Source: Lentzea sp. NBRC 102530 (GTDB lineage: Bacteria; Actinomycetota; Actinomycetes; Mycobacteriales; Pseudonocardiaceae). From it: DNA of 64,000 nucleotides. A program made the position numbers and the translations under genes. The notes beneath the pieces are model-generated. The model was not told where the DNA came from and ran no database searches. It worked only from the letters and a program-made list of their open reading frames with translations. Shown here piece by piece: positions 1 to 8,460 of the stretch; within the stretch, counting starts at the first letter, position 1; every line of letters starts with the position of its first letter. The stretch lies in assembly GCF_030269365.1 (NCBI RefSeq), contig NZ_BSTF01000004.1:310001-374000 (forward strand). Reading direction: 5' to 3'.

Positions 1-508
1 GCCGGTGCGTCACGACGTCGTGCATCTCGCTGGCGAGCCGCGTGCGCTGATCCGCGCGGACCTTCTCGGTCAGCAGCTCCCGTTCCCGTTCGGCGAGCGC
101 CTGCCCGAGGCTGCGCCGGGTGCCGAGGTAGAGGCCGAGGAGCCCGGCGATCACGATCAGGCCGGGCCCGGCGAGGTTCGGCACCACCCACGCCCCGGCG
201 CCGACCGCCCACGTCACGGGGTGCGCGAACATGAGCCAGCGGTGCCTCGGCGCGTGCGCGGCGACCGAGTACGCCGACACCAGCGAGGCGTAGGTCGGGG
301 TGAGCAACGAGAGGAACGCGATCACCAGGCTCGACTCGGCGGGACGCGTGCGCCGCCACCACAGCGCCGCCGCCGAGAGCAGGTGGACCGCCACGTAGAA
401 GGAGAGCGGCGCGACCACGAGCCGCGACGGCAGGTCCAGGGTGAACTCGCGCGAGAGCCCCAGCGCTGCCACGAGCAGCGCCGGCGCCACATCGGCGGCT
501 CGCCTCAC
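1..508 (-). CDS. Sensor histidine kinase, N-terminal part (partial)
   Basis: Reading the minus strand from a GTG at 508 gives about 169 codons open to the window edge. The product has several hydrophobic membrane segments, then a charged helix, then the motif ASEMHDVVTH. This is the H-box of the HisKA_3 (NarL/DesK-type) kinases, in which the His is autophosphorylated. The ATPase domain and any response regulator gene lie outside the window. The protein would be a membrane-bound sensor that passes phosphate to a LuxR-type regulator. The signal it senses cannot be read from the sequence. The start is my choice, because it gives a complete hydrophobic N-terminus. Confidence 0.8.
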   Translation of the reverse strand, partial: MRRAADVAPALLVAALGLSREFTLDLPSRLVVAPLSFYVAVHLLSAAALWWRRTRPAESSLVIAFLSLLTPTYASLVSAYSVAAHAPRHRWLMFAHPVTWAVGAGAWVVPNLAGPGLIVIAGLLGLYLGTRRSLGQALAERERELLTEKVRADQRTRLASEMHDVVTHR

Positions 509-594
509 GCGGGTGACGATACTGGCGGTTTTGTGCCTTGGATCACCTACTGGAGCAGGGGGATGACCCTACTTTCGCAGGTGGCGACACCCGA

Positions 595-1320
595 TCATTC
601 CGCCTGCCGGACGCGCACGTCCGGTGGCTGCAACTGGGCTTTTCGGAACAGCGCCGTCCACAGGAAGTCCTTGCCGAACCGCGGCGAGTCCGGGGGCTCC
701 TCCGTCATGCGGCGCACCTCCACCTCGGTCAGGTCCTGGAAGATCCACCGCAGCTCGTCGGGCGTGTAGCCGACACCGCCGCCGAGGTCTGCCCGGTACA
801 GGTCGCCGTCCGGTGCGGCGGTGCCCTCCTCTGCGGTGAAGCAGGTGAGGGCGAAGTGGCCGCCGGGGACGAGCACGCGGTCGAGCAGGGCGAGGTAGCC
901 GACGCGGCGGTGCGGCGGCAGGTGGTGGAAGCAGCCGGAGTCGTAGACCAGGTCGTACGAGCCTTCGGTCGTGAACGCGTCCCCGTGCCGGAAGTCGATG
1001 GCGAGGTCCTCGGCGCGTTCGCGGGCCCACGTGATCGCGGTGGCCGAGATGTCCACGGCGTCGACCTGGAAGCCGTTGCGCGCCAGGAAGAGCGCGTTGC
1101 GGCCGGGGCCGCAGCCGACGTCGAGCGCGCGGCCGGGTTGGAGCACGCCGCTCTCGACGTGCGCGACCAGGTTCTCGTCCGGTTTCGCGACGAAGAACGG
1201 GACCTCGCGGGTGCGGTCCGCGTAGAAGCGGTCCCACCAGTCACCGGGCTGCGCGGGCAGCAGTTCGTCGAGCAAAGTCATGACGTCGTCGATCGTGCGC
1301 ACGTGCCGATTCAACAGCAA
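595..1320 (-). CDS. Class I SAM-dependent methyltransferase
   Basis: The 241-residue product has the SAM-binding glycine motif ALDVGCGPGRNALFLA (motif I) and the acidic motif VDAVDIS, and then YDSGCFHHLPP, which resembles the post-I region of small-molecule methyltransferases. The substrate is unknown. The reading frame opens with a TTG at 1320. An ATG at 1281 is an alternative start and would remove a 13-residue extension. It is divergent from the MarR-family gene that follows, and the MarR operator lies between them, so the regulator may control both. Confidence 0.85.
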   Translation of the reverse strand: MLLNRHVRTIDDVMTLLDELLPAQPGDWWDRFYADRTREVPFFVAKPDENLVAHVESGVLQPGRALDVGCGPGRNALFLARNGFQVDAVDISATAITWARERAEDLAIDFRHGDAFTTEGSYDLVYDSGCFHHLPPHRRVGYLALLDRVLVPGGHFALTCFTAEEGTAAPDGDLYRADLGGGVGYTPDELRWIFQDLTEVEVRRMTEEPPDSPRFGKDFLWTALFRKAQLQPPDVRVRQAE

Positions 1321-1501
1321 ACCCCCAGGTAGATGCCTGTTTCAGGATATCAGGGGCGGCGGTCTCGTGAGGCGTGCGGCAGCGTCAGGTGACGATCGGG
1401 GACGTCACCGGGAATCACGCGGTCGAGCGCGTGCCCGGCGCCGTCTCGCCGGCGGCCCGGTGTCCTTCGCGGAGGTGGCGGGGCCGACTGGATCCATATT
1501 C

Positions 1502-1520
1502 ACAACCATAGTTGTACAAC
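1502..1520. promoter_or_regulatory. Palindromic MarR-type operator
   Basis: The perfect 10-bp palindrome GTTGTACAAC lies at 1511-1520. The overlapping inverted repeat ACAAC-CATA-GTTGT lies at 1502-1515. It is 20-40 bp upstream of the possible MarR starts and in the gap shared with the divergent methyltransferase. MarR proteins typically bind short AT-rich palindromes of this kind and repress their own gene. Binding by the adjacent protein is inferred. Confidence 0.55.
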
Positions 1521-1539
1521 CTTGGTGGTCAATGTCAGG

Positions 1540-1995
1540 ATGCGGGCTGTGGACCTGATGGGCATCGATATCGCCACCCTCGCGTACCTCGCGGGCAGCT
1601 CCGCGAACGACGAGATCATCAAGCGGCTGCACGAGATCGGGCACAAGGGCGTGCGGATGTCGCACGGCTACGTGATCCAGCACCTCGTCGACGAGGAGCC
1701 GAAGGTGGGCGAACTGGGCGACCTGCTCGGCGTCACGCAGCAGGCCGCCTCGAAGCAGTTGCTGGAGCTCGAACGTTTCGGGTACGTGCGGCGCGTGCCG
1801 GACCGCGCGGACGCCCGGATCCGGCGCGCGCAGCTGACCGACAAGGGCCGGCGGCTGGTCGACGACAGCCGGCGGCTCCGGCGCGAACTCGACGTGCACG
1901 GCGACGAGGAGACCAAACGCGCGCTGGTCCGGCTCCTGGTGGCGACCGGCGGCGCCGAGAAGGTGCTGAAACGCCGGGTCGTCGAGGCGGACTAG
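1540..1995 (+). CDS. MarR-family transcriptional regulator
   Basis: The product is a winged-helix protein of about 151 residues. The recognition region reads GVTQQAASKQLLELERFGYV and the wing reads RVPDRADARIRRAQLT, both typical of the MarR fold. The domain is complete, with flanking dimerisation helices. Possible starts are a TTG at 1522 and ATGs at 1540 and 1558. I chose 1540 because the upstream palindrome would then lie just before the gene. Its last 4 bp overlap the end of the convergent secreted-protein gene. It probably represses itself and perhaps the divergent methyltransferase. The ligand is unknown. Confidence 0.8.
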   Translation: MRAVDLMGIDIATLAYLAGSSANDEIIKRLHEIGHKGVRMSHGYVIQHLVDEEPKVGELGDLLGVTQQAASKQLLELERFGYVRRVPDRADARIRRAQLTDKGRRLVDDSRRLRRELDVHGDEETKRALVRLLVATGGAEKVLKRRVVEAD

Positions 1996-2825
1996 GGGCG
2001 GAAGACCGGCTGGATCCAGTAGCTGCTGGCGTTCCACGTCCGGGTCGGGAACCCGCCGCCGTAGCTGTACACGCCGGCGTTCACGGGGATGCGGAACGGT
2101 GTCTGCGCCAGGTTGCCGACGAAGTAGTCCTCCGTCGAGAGGTAACCACCGGCCGGGGTGTAGTACGAGACGACGTACTCCTCGCCCGGTACGACCGGGA
2201 CCGGTGTGGTGAACGTGATCCGCTGCCCGACGGTGGCGGCGGGCCCCTCCTGCTCGGTCAGCACGGTGCCGTCGGAGGACCAGACCCGCGCGGTCACGGG
2301 GCCGGTGTAGTTGCCGCGCCGGAGGTAGACGCCGACGAGCGAACCGGGGCGGTCGACGGTGGTGCGCAGGCCGAGTTCGACGGGCTGGTCGTCGAGGTCC
2401 TTCACGGTGGGGCTGCGGACGTCGTTGAGGAAGAGCGTGGTGTCACTGGTGACCGGGGGCAGCGTCGTGCCGCCGACGTGGATGGTGCGGGTGACGTTGT
2501 ACGGGCCGACGGTCGACTCGGTGTGGGCGCGGACGCTGATCGTCAACGGGCCGGGGGTGTCGGGCACGATCACGAGTGCCCACCGCTCGCCGCGCGCGTC
2601 CGTCGTCGTGAAGGTGGCGCCGTCGTCGGTGGAGACGTCGACGTCGGTGATGCCGCCCGTCTCGCCGTTGAAGGCGCCGCCGATGACGAGCAACGGCTCG
2701 CCCAGCGGGACCGAGGCCTCGGCGGTGGGGGAGAAGAGGGTGGCGCGCGGGTTGTCCGCCGCGTGCGCGGGAGCGTTGGGAGAGAACAGGAAGAGTGCCA
2801 GCAGCAGTACTGCTAATCGTCTCAT
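1992..2825 (-). CDS. Secreted DUF4082-like beta-rich protein
   Basis: The 277-residue product has a clear Sec signal peptide: MRRL, a run of Leu/Ala, and AHA|AD. Residues 25-115 form a beta-sandwich segment (Ig-like, with VDVSTDDGATF). The C-terminal part, about residues 125-277, has features of DUF4082 (the motif LGLRTTVDRPGSLVGVYLRR and a final YWIQPVF). DUF4082 modules are found in secreted carbohydrate-associated proteins of actinomycetes. No catalytic motif is visible. The gene is convergent with, and overlaps by 4 bp, the MarR gene, and is divergent from the molybdenum hydroxylase operon. Confidence 0.7.
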   Translation of the reverse strand: MRRLAVLLLALFLFSPNAPAHAADNPRATLFSPTAEASVPLGEPLLVIGGAFNGETGGITDVDVSTDDGATFTTTDARGERWALVIVPDTPGPLTISVRAHTESTVGPYNVTRTIHVGGTTLPPVTSDTTLFLNDVRSPTVKDLDDQPVELGLRTTVDRPGSLVGVYLRRGNYTGPVTARVWSSDGTVLTEQEGPAATVGQRITFTTPVPVVPGEEYVVSYYTPAGGYLSTEDYFVGNLAQTPFRIPVNAGVYSYGGGFPTRTWNASSYWIQPVFRP

Positions 2826-2935
2826 GTACGGCAGATCGTCCTCTGCGGAGACGCAGTTACGGTGATCGGCTGTTCGGCCTGAACTCGATCGGCTGACAGT
2901 CGTACCCGTCTGAGCCGGATGTCGTTGACGAGTAC

Positions 2936-5149
2936 ATGACCTGTGACAACGAAGTCCCGGTCCCCGAGACGCGGGTCCCGGTTCGTCGTCGGCAGTTCCT
3001 CACCTTCCTGGTGGCCGCGCCGGTGCTCACCGTCGCGGTTCCCGGTACGGCCGAGGCCGTCATCCCGACGCTGCCGCAACCGGCCGAGATCCTGGATCTC
3101 GGCGACGTTCTGATCCTGGCCGGAACTCCGACAGCGGGCGCGCTCGCGGTGCTCAGCGTCGGCGAGGACGGCGTCGTGACCCTCGACCTGCCGCGCGCGG
3201 AGGTCGGTCAGGGCATCACCACGGCGTGCGCGATGCTCGTCGCCGAGGAACTCGACCTGCCGCTCGACAAGGTCCGCGTGACCCTGGCCGACGCGCGGCC
3301 CGAGCTGCTGATGAACCAGCTCACCGGCGGTTCCAACACGATGCGGTCGGTCTACGGGCCGGTCCGCCAGGCGGCGGCCGCGGCCCGCGCCAGACTGCTC
3401 GCGGCGGCGGCGGAGCAGCACGGCGTGGCGGTCGAACGACTGTCCACCCGCGACGGTGCGGTGATCCTGCCGGACGGGCGGCCGATCCTCTACGGCCTGC
3501 TCACGTCGGCGGCGGCGCAACTCACCGGGGTCTTCGCCGCGCAACCGAAACCGGCCTCGGAACACCGGATCGTCGGCACCCCGCAGTCGCGCATCGATGC
3601 CCGTGCGATGGTCACCGGTCAGTTCGAGTACACGCTCGACCAGGACGTGCCCGGCGCCATGCCGACGGTCGTGCGGCGCCCGCCGACGATCAACGGGTCG
3701 GTGAGGTCGGTCGACTCGGCGGCGGCGCGGGCGATGCCCGGCGTGCTCGCGATCGGGGTCGTGCCGACGGGCGTCGCGGTGGTCGCCGAGACGTTCGGGC
3801 AGGCGATGGCCGCCCGGGACGCGTTGAAGGTCACCTGGAACCCCGGCACCATCGACGCGTTGTCGGACAAGGAGATCCGCGACAAGCTGAAGGCCGCCGC
3901 ACTGCCGTTCGTGGTGCCGCCGCTGCTGACCCAGCACGTCGACATGGAGTTCGACTTCGCGTTCGTCAGCCACGCGCCGATGGAGACGAACTCGGCGATC
4001 GCGGACGTCCGCGAGGACAGGGCCGAGATCTGGGCGGGGCTGAAGTCGCCGATCGTGGCGAAGCAGACCATCGCGGCGGCCATCGGACTGCCGGAGTCCG
4101 CGGTGACCGTGCACGTCGTGCAGGGCGGCGGCTCGTTCGGGCGCAGGCTGTTCTTCGACGCCGCGATCGAGGCCGCGCAGATCTCGAAGGCGTTGCAGCG
4201 GCCCGTGAAGCTGATGTGGGACCGCAAGGACGACATGCGGCACGGCCGGGCCCGTGCGGCCAGCCACCACAAGCTGCGGGCGACGTACGCGCTCGGCAAC
4301 GTGCTGACGTTCGAGCACCGCGTCGCGTCCGTGGAGACCGACTTCCGGCACGGCCTCGGCGAGATCCTCACCGCCACCGCCGCGAAGCTGCCGGTAGCGG
4401 GCAACCTGTCGTTCGCGCAGACGGTGTTCCTCACGACGTGCAAGGTGCCGTACAACTTCGGCGTCGTCACGTCGTTGCTCAACGAGGTGCCGCTGCGCAT
4501 GCACACCGGCTCGTGGCGGTCGGTCTACTCGGCGAACACCCGTGGCGCCGAGGAGATCCTGGTCGACCAGCTCGCCGCGAAGATGGGCAAGGACCCCGTG
4601 GCGTTCCGCCGCGAGTTCCTGAAGAGCGCCCGGCAACGCGCGGTGCTCAACAAGGTCGTCGAAGAAGGCCAGTGGGGCAAGGCGATGCCCAAGGGCTTCG
4701 CGCAGGGCATCGGGTTCCACGACGAGTACAAGTCGTGCACCGCCTGCCTGGTCGAGATCGACGCCCGCGACCCGAAGAACCCGCGCGTGGTCAGGGCGAC
4801 GATCGCGGTCGACGTCGGCCGGCCGATCAACCCGCGCGGCCTCGAGGCGCAGATGCTCGGCGGCCTGACCGACGCCATCTCCACCACGCTGCGCGCCGGT
4901 CTGCACATCGACAGGGGCCTGCCGCTCGAAGGGTCCTTCTCGCAGTTCCACTACGCGCGGCAGAAGGACGCCCCGCTCGACGTCAAGATCCACGTGATGC
5001 CGGCGACCGGCGAACCGGGCGGCGCGGGGGAGTTGGGCGTGCCGGCCGCGGTCGGTGCCATCGCCAACGCCTACGCCCGCGCGACGGGTGTGGTGCCGCG
5101 CAGCTTCCCGATCATCTTCCCGGTCGACTTCGAACCGTTCCCGCGCTGA
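2936..5149 (+). CDS. iorB: Molybdopterin-binding subunit of an isoquinoline 1-oxidoreductase-type hydroxylase
   Basis: The 737-residue product belongs to the xanthine dehydrogenase/aldehyde oxidase molybdenum family, IorB type. The segments EVGQGITTACAMLVAEEL, QGGGSFGRR and GEPGGAGELGVPA match the molybdenum-cofactor loops of the family. The N-terminus has a twin-arginine signal (RRRQFL at residues 17-22, a hydrophobic stretch, then a possible AEA cleavage site), so the enzyme is probably exported folded. The 2Fe-2S subunit gene follows 9 bp downstream, giving a two-subunit hydroxylase that would oxidise N-heterocycles or aldehydes with an external electron acceptor. The gene order (molybdenum subunit first) is the reverse of the common iorAB order. 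The substrate is unknown. Confidence 0.85.
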   Translation: MTCDNEVPVPETRVPVRRRQFLTFLVAAPVLTVAVPGTAEAVIPTLPQPAEILDLGDVLILAGTPTAGALAVLSVGEDGVVTLDLPRAEVGQGITTACAMLVAEELDLPLDKVRVTLADARPELLMNQLTGGSNTMRSVYGPVRQAAAAARARLLAAAAEQHGVAVERLSTRDGAVILPDGRPILYGLLTSAAAQLTGVFAAQPKPASEHRIVGTPQSRIDARAMVTGQFEYTLDQDVPGAMPTVVRRPPTINGSVRSVDSAAARAMPGVLAIGVVPTGVAVVAETFGQAMAARDALKVTWNPGTIDALSDKEIRDKLKAAALPFVVPPLLTQHVDMEFDFAFVSHAPMETNSAIADVREDRAEIWAGLKSPIVAKQTIAAAIGLPESAVTVHVVQGGGSFGRRLFFDAAIEAAQISKALQRPVKLMWDRKDDMRHGRARAASHHKLRATYALGNVLTFEHRVASVETDFRHGLGEILTATAAKLPVAGNLSFAQTVFLTTCKVPYNFGVVTSLLNEVPLRMHTGSWRSVYSANTRGAEEILVDQLAAKMGKDPVAFRREFLKSARQRAVLNKVVEEGQWGKAMPKGFAQGIGFHDEYKSCTACLVEIDARDPKNPRVVRATIAVDVGRPINPRGLEAQMLGGLTDAISTTLRAGLHIDRGLPLEGSFSQFHYARQKDAPLDVKIHVMPATGEPGGAGELGVPAAVGAIANAYARATGVVPRSFPIIFPVDFEPFPR

Positions 5150-5158
5150 AGGAGCGTC

Positions 5159-5614
5159 ATGCCTGACTACACGTTCGTCGTCAACGGGAAGCCGGTCACG
5201 GTCAACGCTCCCGGTGAGCTGGCGCTGCTCTGGGTGCTGCGCGACAAGCTCGGGGTGCGCGGCCCGAAGTTCGGCTGCGGCATCGGTGTCTGCCGCGCCT
5301 GCACGTCCCACCTCAACGGCGCGGAGATCCAGCCGTGCGTGACCCCCGTCGCGGAGTGCGCGGGGCAGGAGGTCACCACGATCGAGGGGCTCGCGTCCGG
5401 GGACGACCTGCACCCCGTCCAGGAGGCCTGGCTGGAGCAGGACGTCGCGCAGTGCGGGTACTGCCAGCCGGGGCAGATCATGGCCGCGGCCGCGTTGCTC
5501 CGGACGAAGAAGGAGATAACGGACGCGGACATCGACAAGATCGCCAACGTCTGCCGGTGCGGGACGTACTTCCGGATCCGGCAGGCGATCAAGAGCGCGG
5601 CGGCCAGGATGTGA
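5159..5614 (+). CDS. iorA: 2Fe-2S subunit of the molybdenum hydroxylase
   Basis: The 151-residue product has the plant-type ferredoxin cluster site (CGIGVCRACTSHLNG plus a downstream Cys) and the second, helical 2Fe-2S site (CGYCQPGQI and CRCG). This is the standard small subunit of two-subunit molybdenum hydroxylases and carries electrons away from the molybdenum centre. A strong ribosome site (AAGGAG) sits just before the ATG. It has no signal peptide of its own, so export would need it to travel with the Tat-tagged large subunit. It is co-transcribed with the preceding gene. Confidence 0.92.
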   Translation: MPDYTFVVNGKPVTVNAPGELALLWVLRDKLGVRGPKFGCGIGVCRACTSHLNGAEIQPCVTPVAECAGQEVTTIEGLASGDDLHPVQEAWLEQDVAQCGYCQPGQIMAAAALLRTKKEITDADIDKIANVCRCGTYFRIRQAIKSAAARM

Positions 5615-5699
5615 GGTGAGTCCGGTCGCGCGGCCGGCGCGGTGACCAGGACCTAGAGTCAGCGCGGCCGGGAATCCCTTCCGGCGCAGGAGGATTCCC

Positions 5700-6941
5700 G
5701 TGCTCGCGCTGTCCGTTTTGTTGCTGGTGGCCGTTCTGGTCTGCGCGGTCGTCCGGCCGTGGGGCTGGCCCGAGGCCGTCGTCGCGGTGCCCGCCGCGAT
5801 CGTGGTCGTGGTGGCCGGGGTGCTGCCGGTCGAGCACGCCGTGGACGAGGCGGTGCGGCTGGGGCCCGTGATCGGGTTCCTGGCCGCGATCCTCGTGCTC
5901 GCCCAGCTCTGCGACGACGAGGGGCTCTTCCACGCCTGCGGCACGTGGATGGCGCGGGCGTCCGGCGGCCGGCCCCGGACGTTGCTCGGCGGGGTGTTCG
6001 TCACGGCCTCGGTGACGACGGCGGTGCTCAGCCTGGACGCGACGGTCGTGCTGCTGACGCCCGTCGTGTTCGCGACGGCCGCACAGCTCGGTGTCCGGCC
6101 GAAGCCGCACGTCTACGCGTGCACGCACCTGTCCAACAGCGCGTCGCTGCTGCTGCCGGTGTCGAACCTGACGAACCTGCTGGCGTTCGCGTCCAGCGGG
6201 CTGAGCTTCACCCGGTTCGCGGCGCTGATGGCGTTGCCGTGGGTGGTGGCGATCGGCGTGGAGTACCTGGTGTTCCGGCGGTTCTTCCGCACCGACCTGG
6301 ACGCGCCGGTGCACGCGCCGTTGGCACAGCCTGCGCCCGAACTGCCGGTGTTCGCGCTGACCGTCGTCGGGCTCACGCTGGTCGGGTTCGTGGTCGCGTC
6401 CGCCACCGGCGTCGACCCGGCGTGGGCGGCCTGCGCGGGTGCGGTCGTGATGGCGGTCCGGGCGCTGGCGCTGCGGAGGACGACGGTCACCAAGGTCGTG
6501 AAGGCGACGTCGTTGCCGTTCCTCGCGTTCGTGCTCGGGCTGGGGATCGTGGTGCGGGCGGTGGTCGACAACGGCCTCGACGACCTGCTGCGGCACGCGA
6601 TCCCGGACGGCACCGGGCTGCTCGCGCTGCTCGGGGTGGCCGCGGTCGCCGCCGTGCTCGCCAACGTGATCAACAACCTGCCCGCCGTGCTGGTGCTGCT
6701 GCCGCTGGTCGCGCCGTTCGGGCCGGGGGTGGTGCTCGCGGTGCTGCTCGGCGTGAACCTCGGGCCGAACCTCACCTACGCGGGGTCGCTGGCGACGTTG
6801 CTGTGGCGGCGGATCGTGCACGACCACGACACCGAGGTGAACCTGGGCGAGTTCACCAAGCTCGGACTGCTCGCCGTGCCTGCCACCCTGGTCGGCGCGG
6901 TCGTGGCACTGTGGGCGTCCCTGCGGCTGATCGGAGGATGA
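5700..6941 (+). CDS. ArsB/SLC13-type membrane permease
   Basis: The 413-residue product is a polytopic membrane protein with about 10-12 hydrophobic segments in two halves. Loops such as SNSASLLLPVSNLTNLLAF and VINNLPAVLVLLPL, and GVNLGPNLTYAGSLATLLW, match the re-entrant hairpins of the ArsB/NhaD/SLC13 ion transporter superfamily. Arsenite or an organic anion is a plausible substrate, but no ars regulator or reductase is nearby. The start is GTG with a GGAGG ribosome site 4-8 bp upstream. The next gene starts inside its stop codon (ATGA), so the two are translationally coupled. Confidence 0.8.
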   Translation: MLALSVLLLVAVLVCAVVRPWGWPEAVVAVPAAIVVVVAGVLPVEHAVDEAVRLGPVIGFLAAILVLAQLCDDEGLFHACGTWMARASGGRPRTLLGGVFVTASVTTAVLSLDATVVLLTPVVFATAAQLGVRPKPHVYACTHLSNSASLLLPVSNLTNLLAFASSGLSFTRFAALMALPWVVAIGVEYLVFRRFFRTDLDAPVHAPLAQPAPELPVFALTVVGLTLVGFVVASATGVDPAWAACAGAVVMAVRALALRRTTVTKVVKATSLPFLAFVLGLGIVVRAVVDNGLDDLLRHAIPDGTGLLALLGVAAVAAVLANVINNLPAVLVLLPLVAPFGPGVVLAVLLGVNLGPNLTYAGSLATLLWRRIVHDHDTEVNLGEFTKLGLLAVPATLVGAVVALWASLRLIGG

Positions 6942-7375
6942 CCATGGCGGTGGTCGTGTGGATCGCCGACGACACCTGGCAGGACTGCGTCGACGCGGCC
7001 CGCGGGTGTCCCGGCTCGGACTTCCTGTTGCTGCACGTCCGCGACCACGACGTGCCGGGCGCGGCGCACGGTGCGTTCGCCGGGTTGTTCGGGCGTTCGT
7101 CGCTGGACCCCGGCACGAGGATGGACGACCTCTCCGCCGACCACTCGACGCGCCTGCTCGAAGCCGCCGCCGCACGCCTCGGGGTGCCGTGCGAGACGCG
7201 GACGCTGGCCGGGCGGGTGGAGCACGAGGTCGTCGCGGCGGCGGAAGGCGCGTCGTTGCTGGTGCTGTGCCGCGACGGAGACGTGAGCCACGCCGGTCCG
7301 CGCAGCCTCGGCCCGGCGACGCGGTTCGTGGTCGACCACGCGACGTGCCCGGTGCTGCTGGTCTGGCCCAGCTGA
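6938..7375 (+). CDS. UspA-like universal stress protein
   Basis: The product is about 145 residues. It starts with a beta strand (AVVVWIADDTWQD), and has a C-terminal LGPATRFVVDHATCPVLLVWP that matches the last strand-helix-strand of the UspA fold. The usual ATP loop (GxxG-9x-GS/T) is only partly recognisable (GDVSHAGPRSLGPATR), so nucleotide binding is uncertain. Its ATG overlaps the stop of the permease gene, so it may regulate that transporter, as other Usp domains do. A second ATG two codons later is equally possible. Confidence 0.7.
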   Translation: MTMAVVVWIADDTWQDCVDAARGCPGSDFLLLHVRDHDVPGAAHGAFAGLFGRSSLDPGTRMDDLSADHSTRLLEAAAARLGVPCETRTLAGRVEHEVVAAAEGASLLVLCRDGDVSHAGPRSLGPATRFVVDHATCPVLLVWPS

Positions 7376-7385
7376 TATTGCCTAA

Positions 7386-7399
7386 GCGCAAACTTGCGC
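7386..7399. promoter_or_regulatory. Short perfect palindrome upstream of 7431 gene
   Basis: The sequence GCGCAA-AC-TTGCGC forms a perfect 6+6 bp inverted repeat 31 bp before the next start codon, in a short gap of locally lower GC. It could be an operator or part of a promoter. No regulator can be assigned. Confidence 0.3.
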
Positions 7400-7430
7400 G
7401 TACGCACTTTTCGCGCCTACCCTCTGGGGC

Positions 7431-8417
7431 ATGCGCGCCAAAGGCATTGCGTACGACACGGGTTTCGTGCGCCACGGGGAGAACTCCGTTCCGACGTTCG
7501 ACCTCGACGCGGTCCGGCGGGACCTGACCGTGATCAGGGACGACCTGCACTGCACCGCCGTCCACCTCGTGGGCGGTGATCCCGGACGGCTGGAGCGGGC
7601 CGCCGGGATCGCGGCGGGTCTGGGGCTGGAGGTCTGGTTCTCGCCGTACCCGCTGGAACTGACGCCCGCCGAGATCCTGTCGCTGTTCACCGACTGCGCC
7701 GTCCGGGCCGAGCGGGTGCGGGCGGCCGGCGCCGAGGTGGTGTTCGTGACGGGCGTCGAGCTCAGCGTCATGAACTCCGGTTTCCTGCCCGGCGACGACG
7801 TGATGGACCGGGTGGGGCAGCTGCTCGGGCACCCGGAACGGATGCGGGACGTCGGTGAGCGGTTGCGCGAGTTCCTGGCGTCGGCCGTGCCCGTCGTGCG
7901 GCAGCACTTCGGCGGCAAGCTCACCTACGCCTGCATCCCGTTCGAGAACCCCGACTGGGACCTGTTCGACGTCAAGTCGTTCGAGCTGATCCGCTCGGCC
8001 GAGGTCGCCGACGTGTACGAGGAGAGCATCAGGACCGTGGTGGCGGAGGGAAAGCCGGTCGCGATCACCGGCTTCGGCACGGCCGCGTGGCGTGGTTCGG
8101 GAGCCGTCGCGCCGCGCAGCATGGAGATCGTCGAGAACGACGCCTCCGGCCGTGCGGTGCGCGTCCTGCCCGGCCACGTCCGCGACGAGACCGAGCAGGC
8201 CACGTACCTGCGCGAGGTGCTGGAGACGTTCGAGGCGGCGGGTGTCGACGCGGCCTTCGTCCACCTGTTCGCGCTGGCCAGCCACCCGCACCGCCCCGGA
8301 GACCCGAGCCGCGACCTCGACGTGGCGAGCCCCGGCATCGTGAAGGTGTACGACGACGGCACCTGGGAACCGAAGGAGGCCTTCGCCGCCGTCGCCGAGG
8401 TCTACTCCCGGATTTAA
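7431..8417 (+). CDS. TIM-barrel-like protein of unknown function
   Basis: The 328-residue cytoplasmic product begins MRAKGIAYDTGF. It shows alternating helix and strand segments ending in acidic residues (CTAVHLVGGD, LEVWFSPYPLEL, EVVFVTGVELS, KPVAITGFGTAAWRG), which suggests a (beta/alpha)8 barrel like those of glycoside hydrolases. A late segment, ETFEAAGVDAAFVHLFALASH, fits barrel strand 8. I recognise it as a conserved actinomycete protein but cannot assign a reaction. The name 'abortive infection protein', sometimes given to such proteins, has no visible support here. It is followed 43 bp later by a PARG-like gene in the same direction. Confidence 0.6.
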   Translation: MRAKGIAYDTGFVRHGENSVPTFDLDAVRRDLTVIRDDLHCTAVHLVGGDPGRLERAAGIAAGLGLEVWFSPYPLELTPAEILSLFTDCAVRAERVRAAGAEVVFVTGVELSVMNSGFLPGDDVMDRVGQLLGHPERMRDVGERLREFLASAVPVVRQHFGGKLTYACIPFENPDWDLFDVKSFELIRSAEVADVYEESIRTVVAEGKPVAITGFGTAAWRGSGAVAPRSMEIVENDASGRAVRVLPGHVRDETEQATYLREVLETFEAAGVDAAFVHLFALASHPHRPGDPSRDLDVASPGIVKVYDDGTWEPKEAFAAVAEVYSRI

Positions 8418-8460
8418 CCCGCTCGACCACCGCCGCACCGCCCGTCACACTCGGGACATC

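Noticed and set aside
2822..6004. Very long open reading frame on the minus strand (over 1000 codons)
   Set aside because: It lies opposite the molybdenum hydroxylase and permease genes, has no recognisable domain and an Arg/His/Asp-rich composition typical of the antisense frame of GC-rich genes.
5589..8438. Long minus-strand frame across the permease, Usp and TIM-barrel genes
   Set aside because: It spans several real genes on the other strand and has a charged low-complexity composition.
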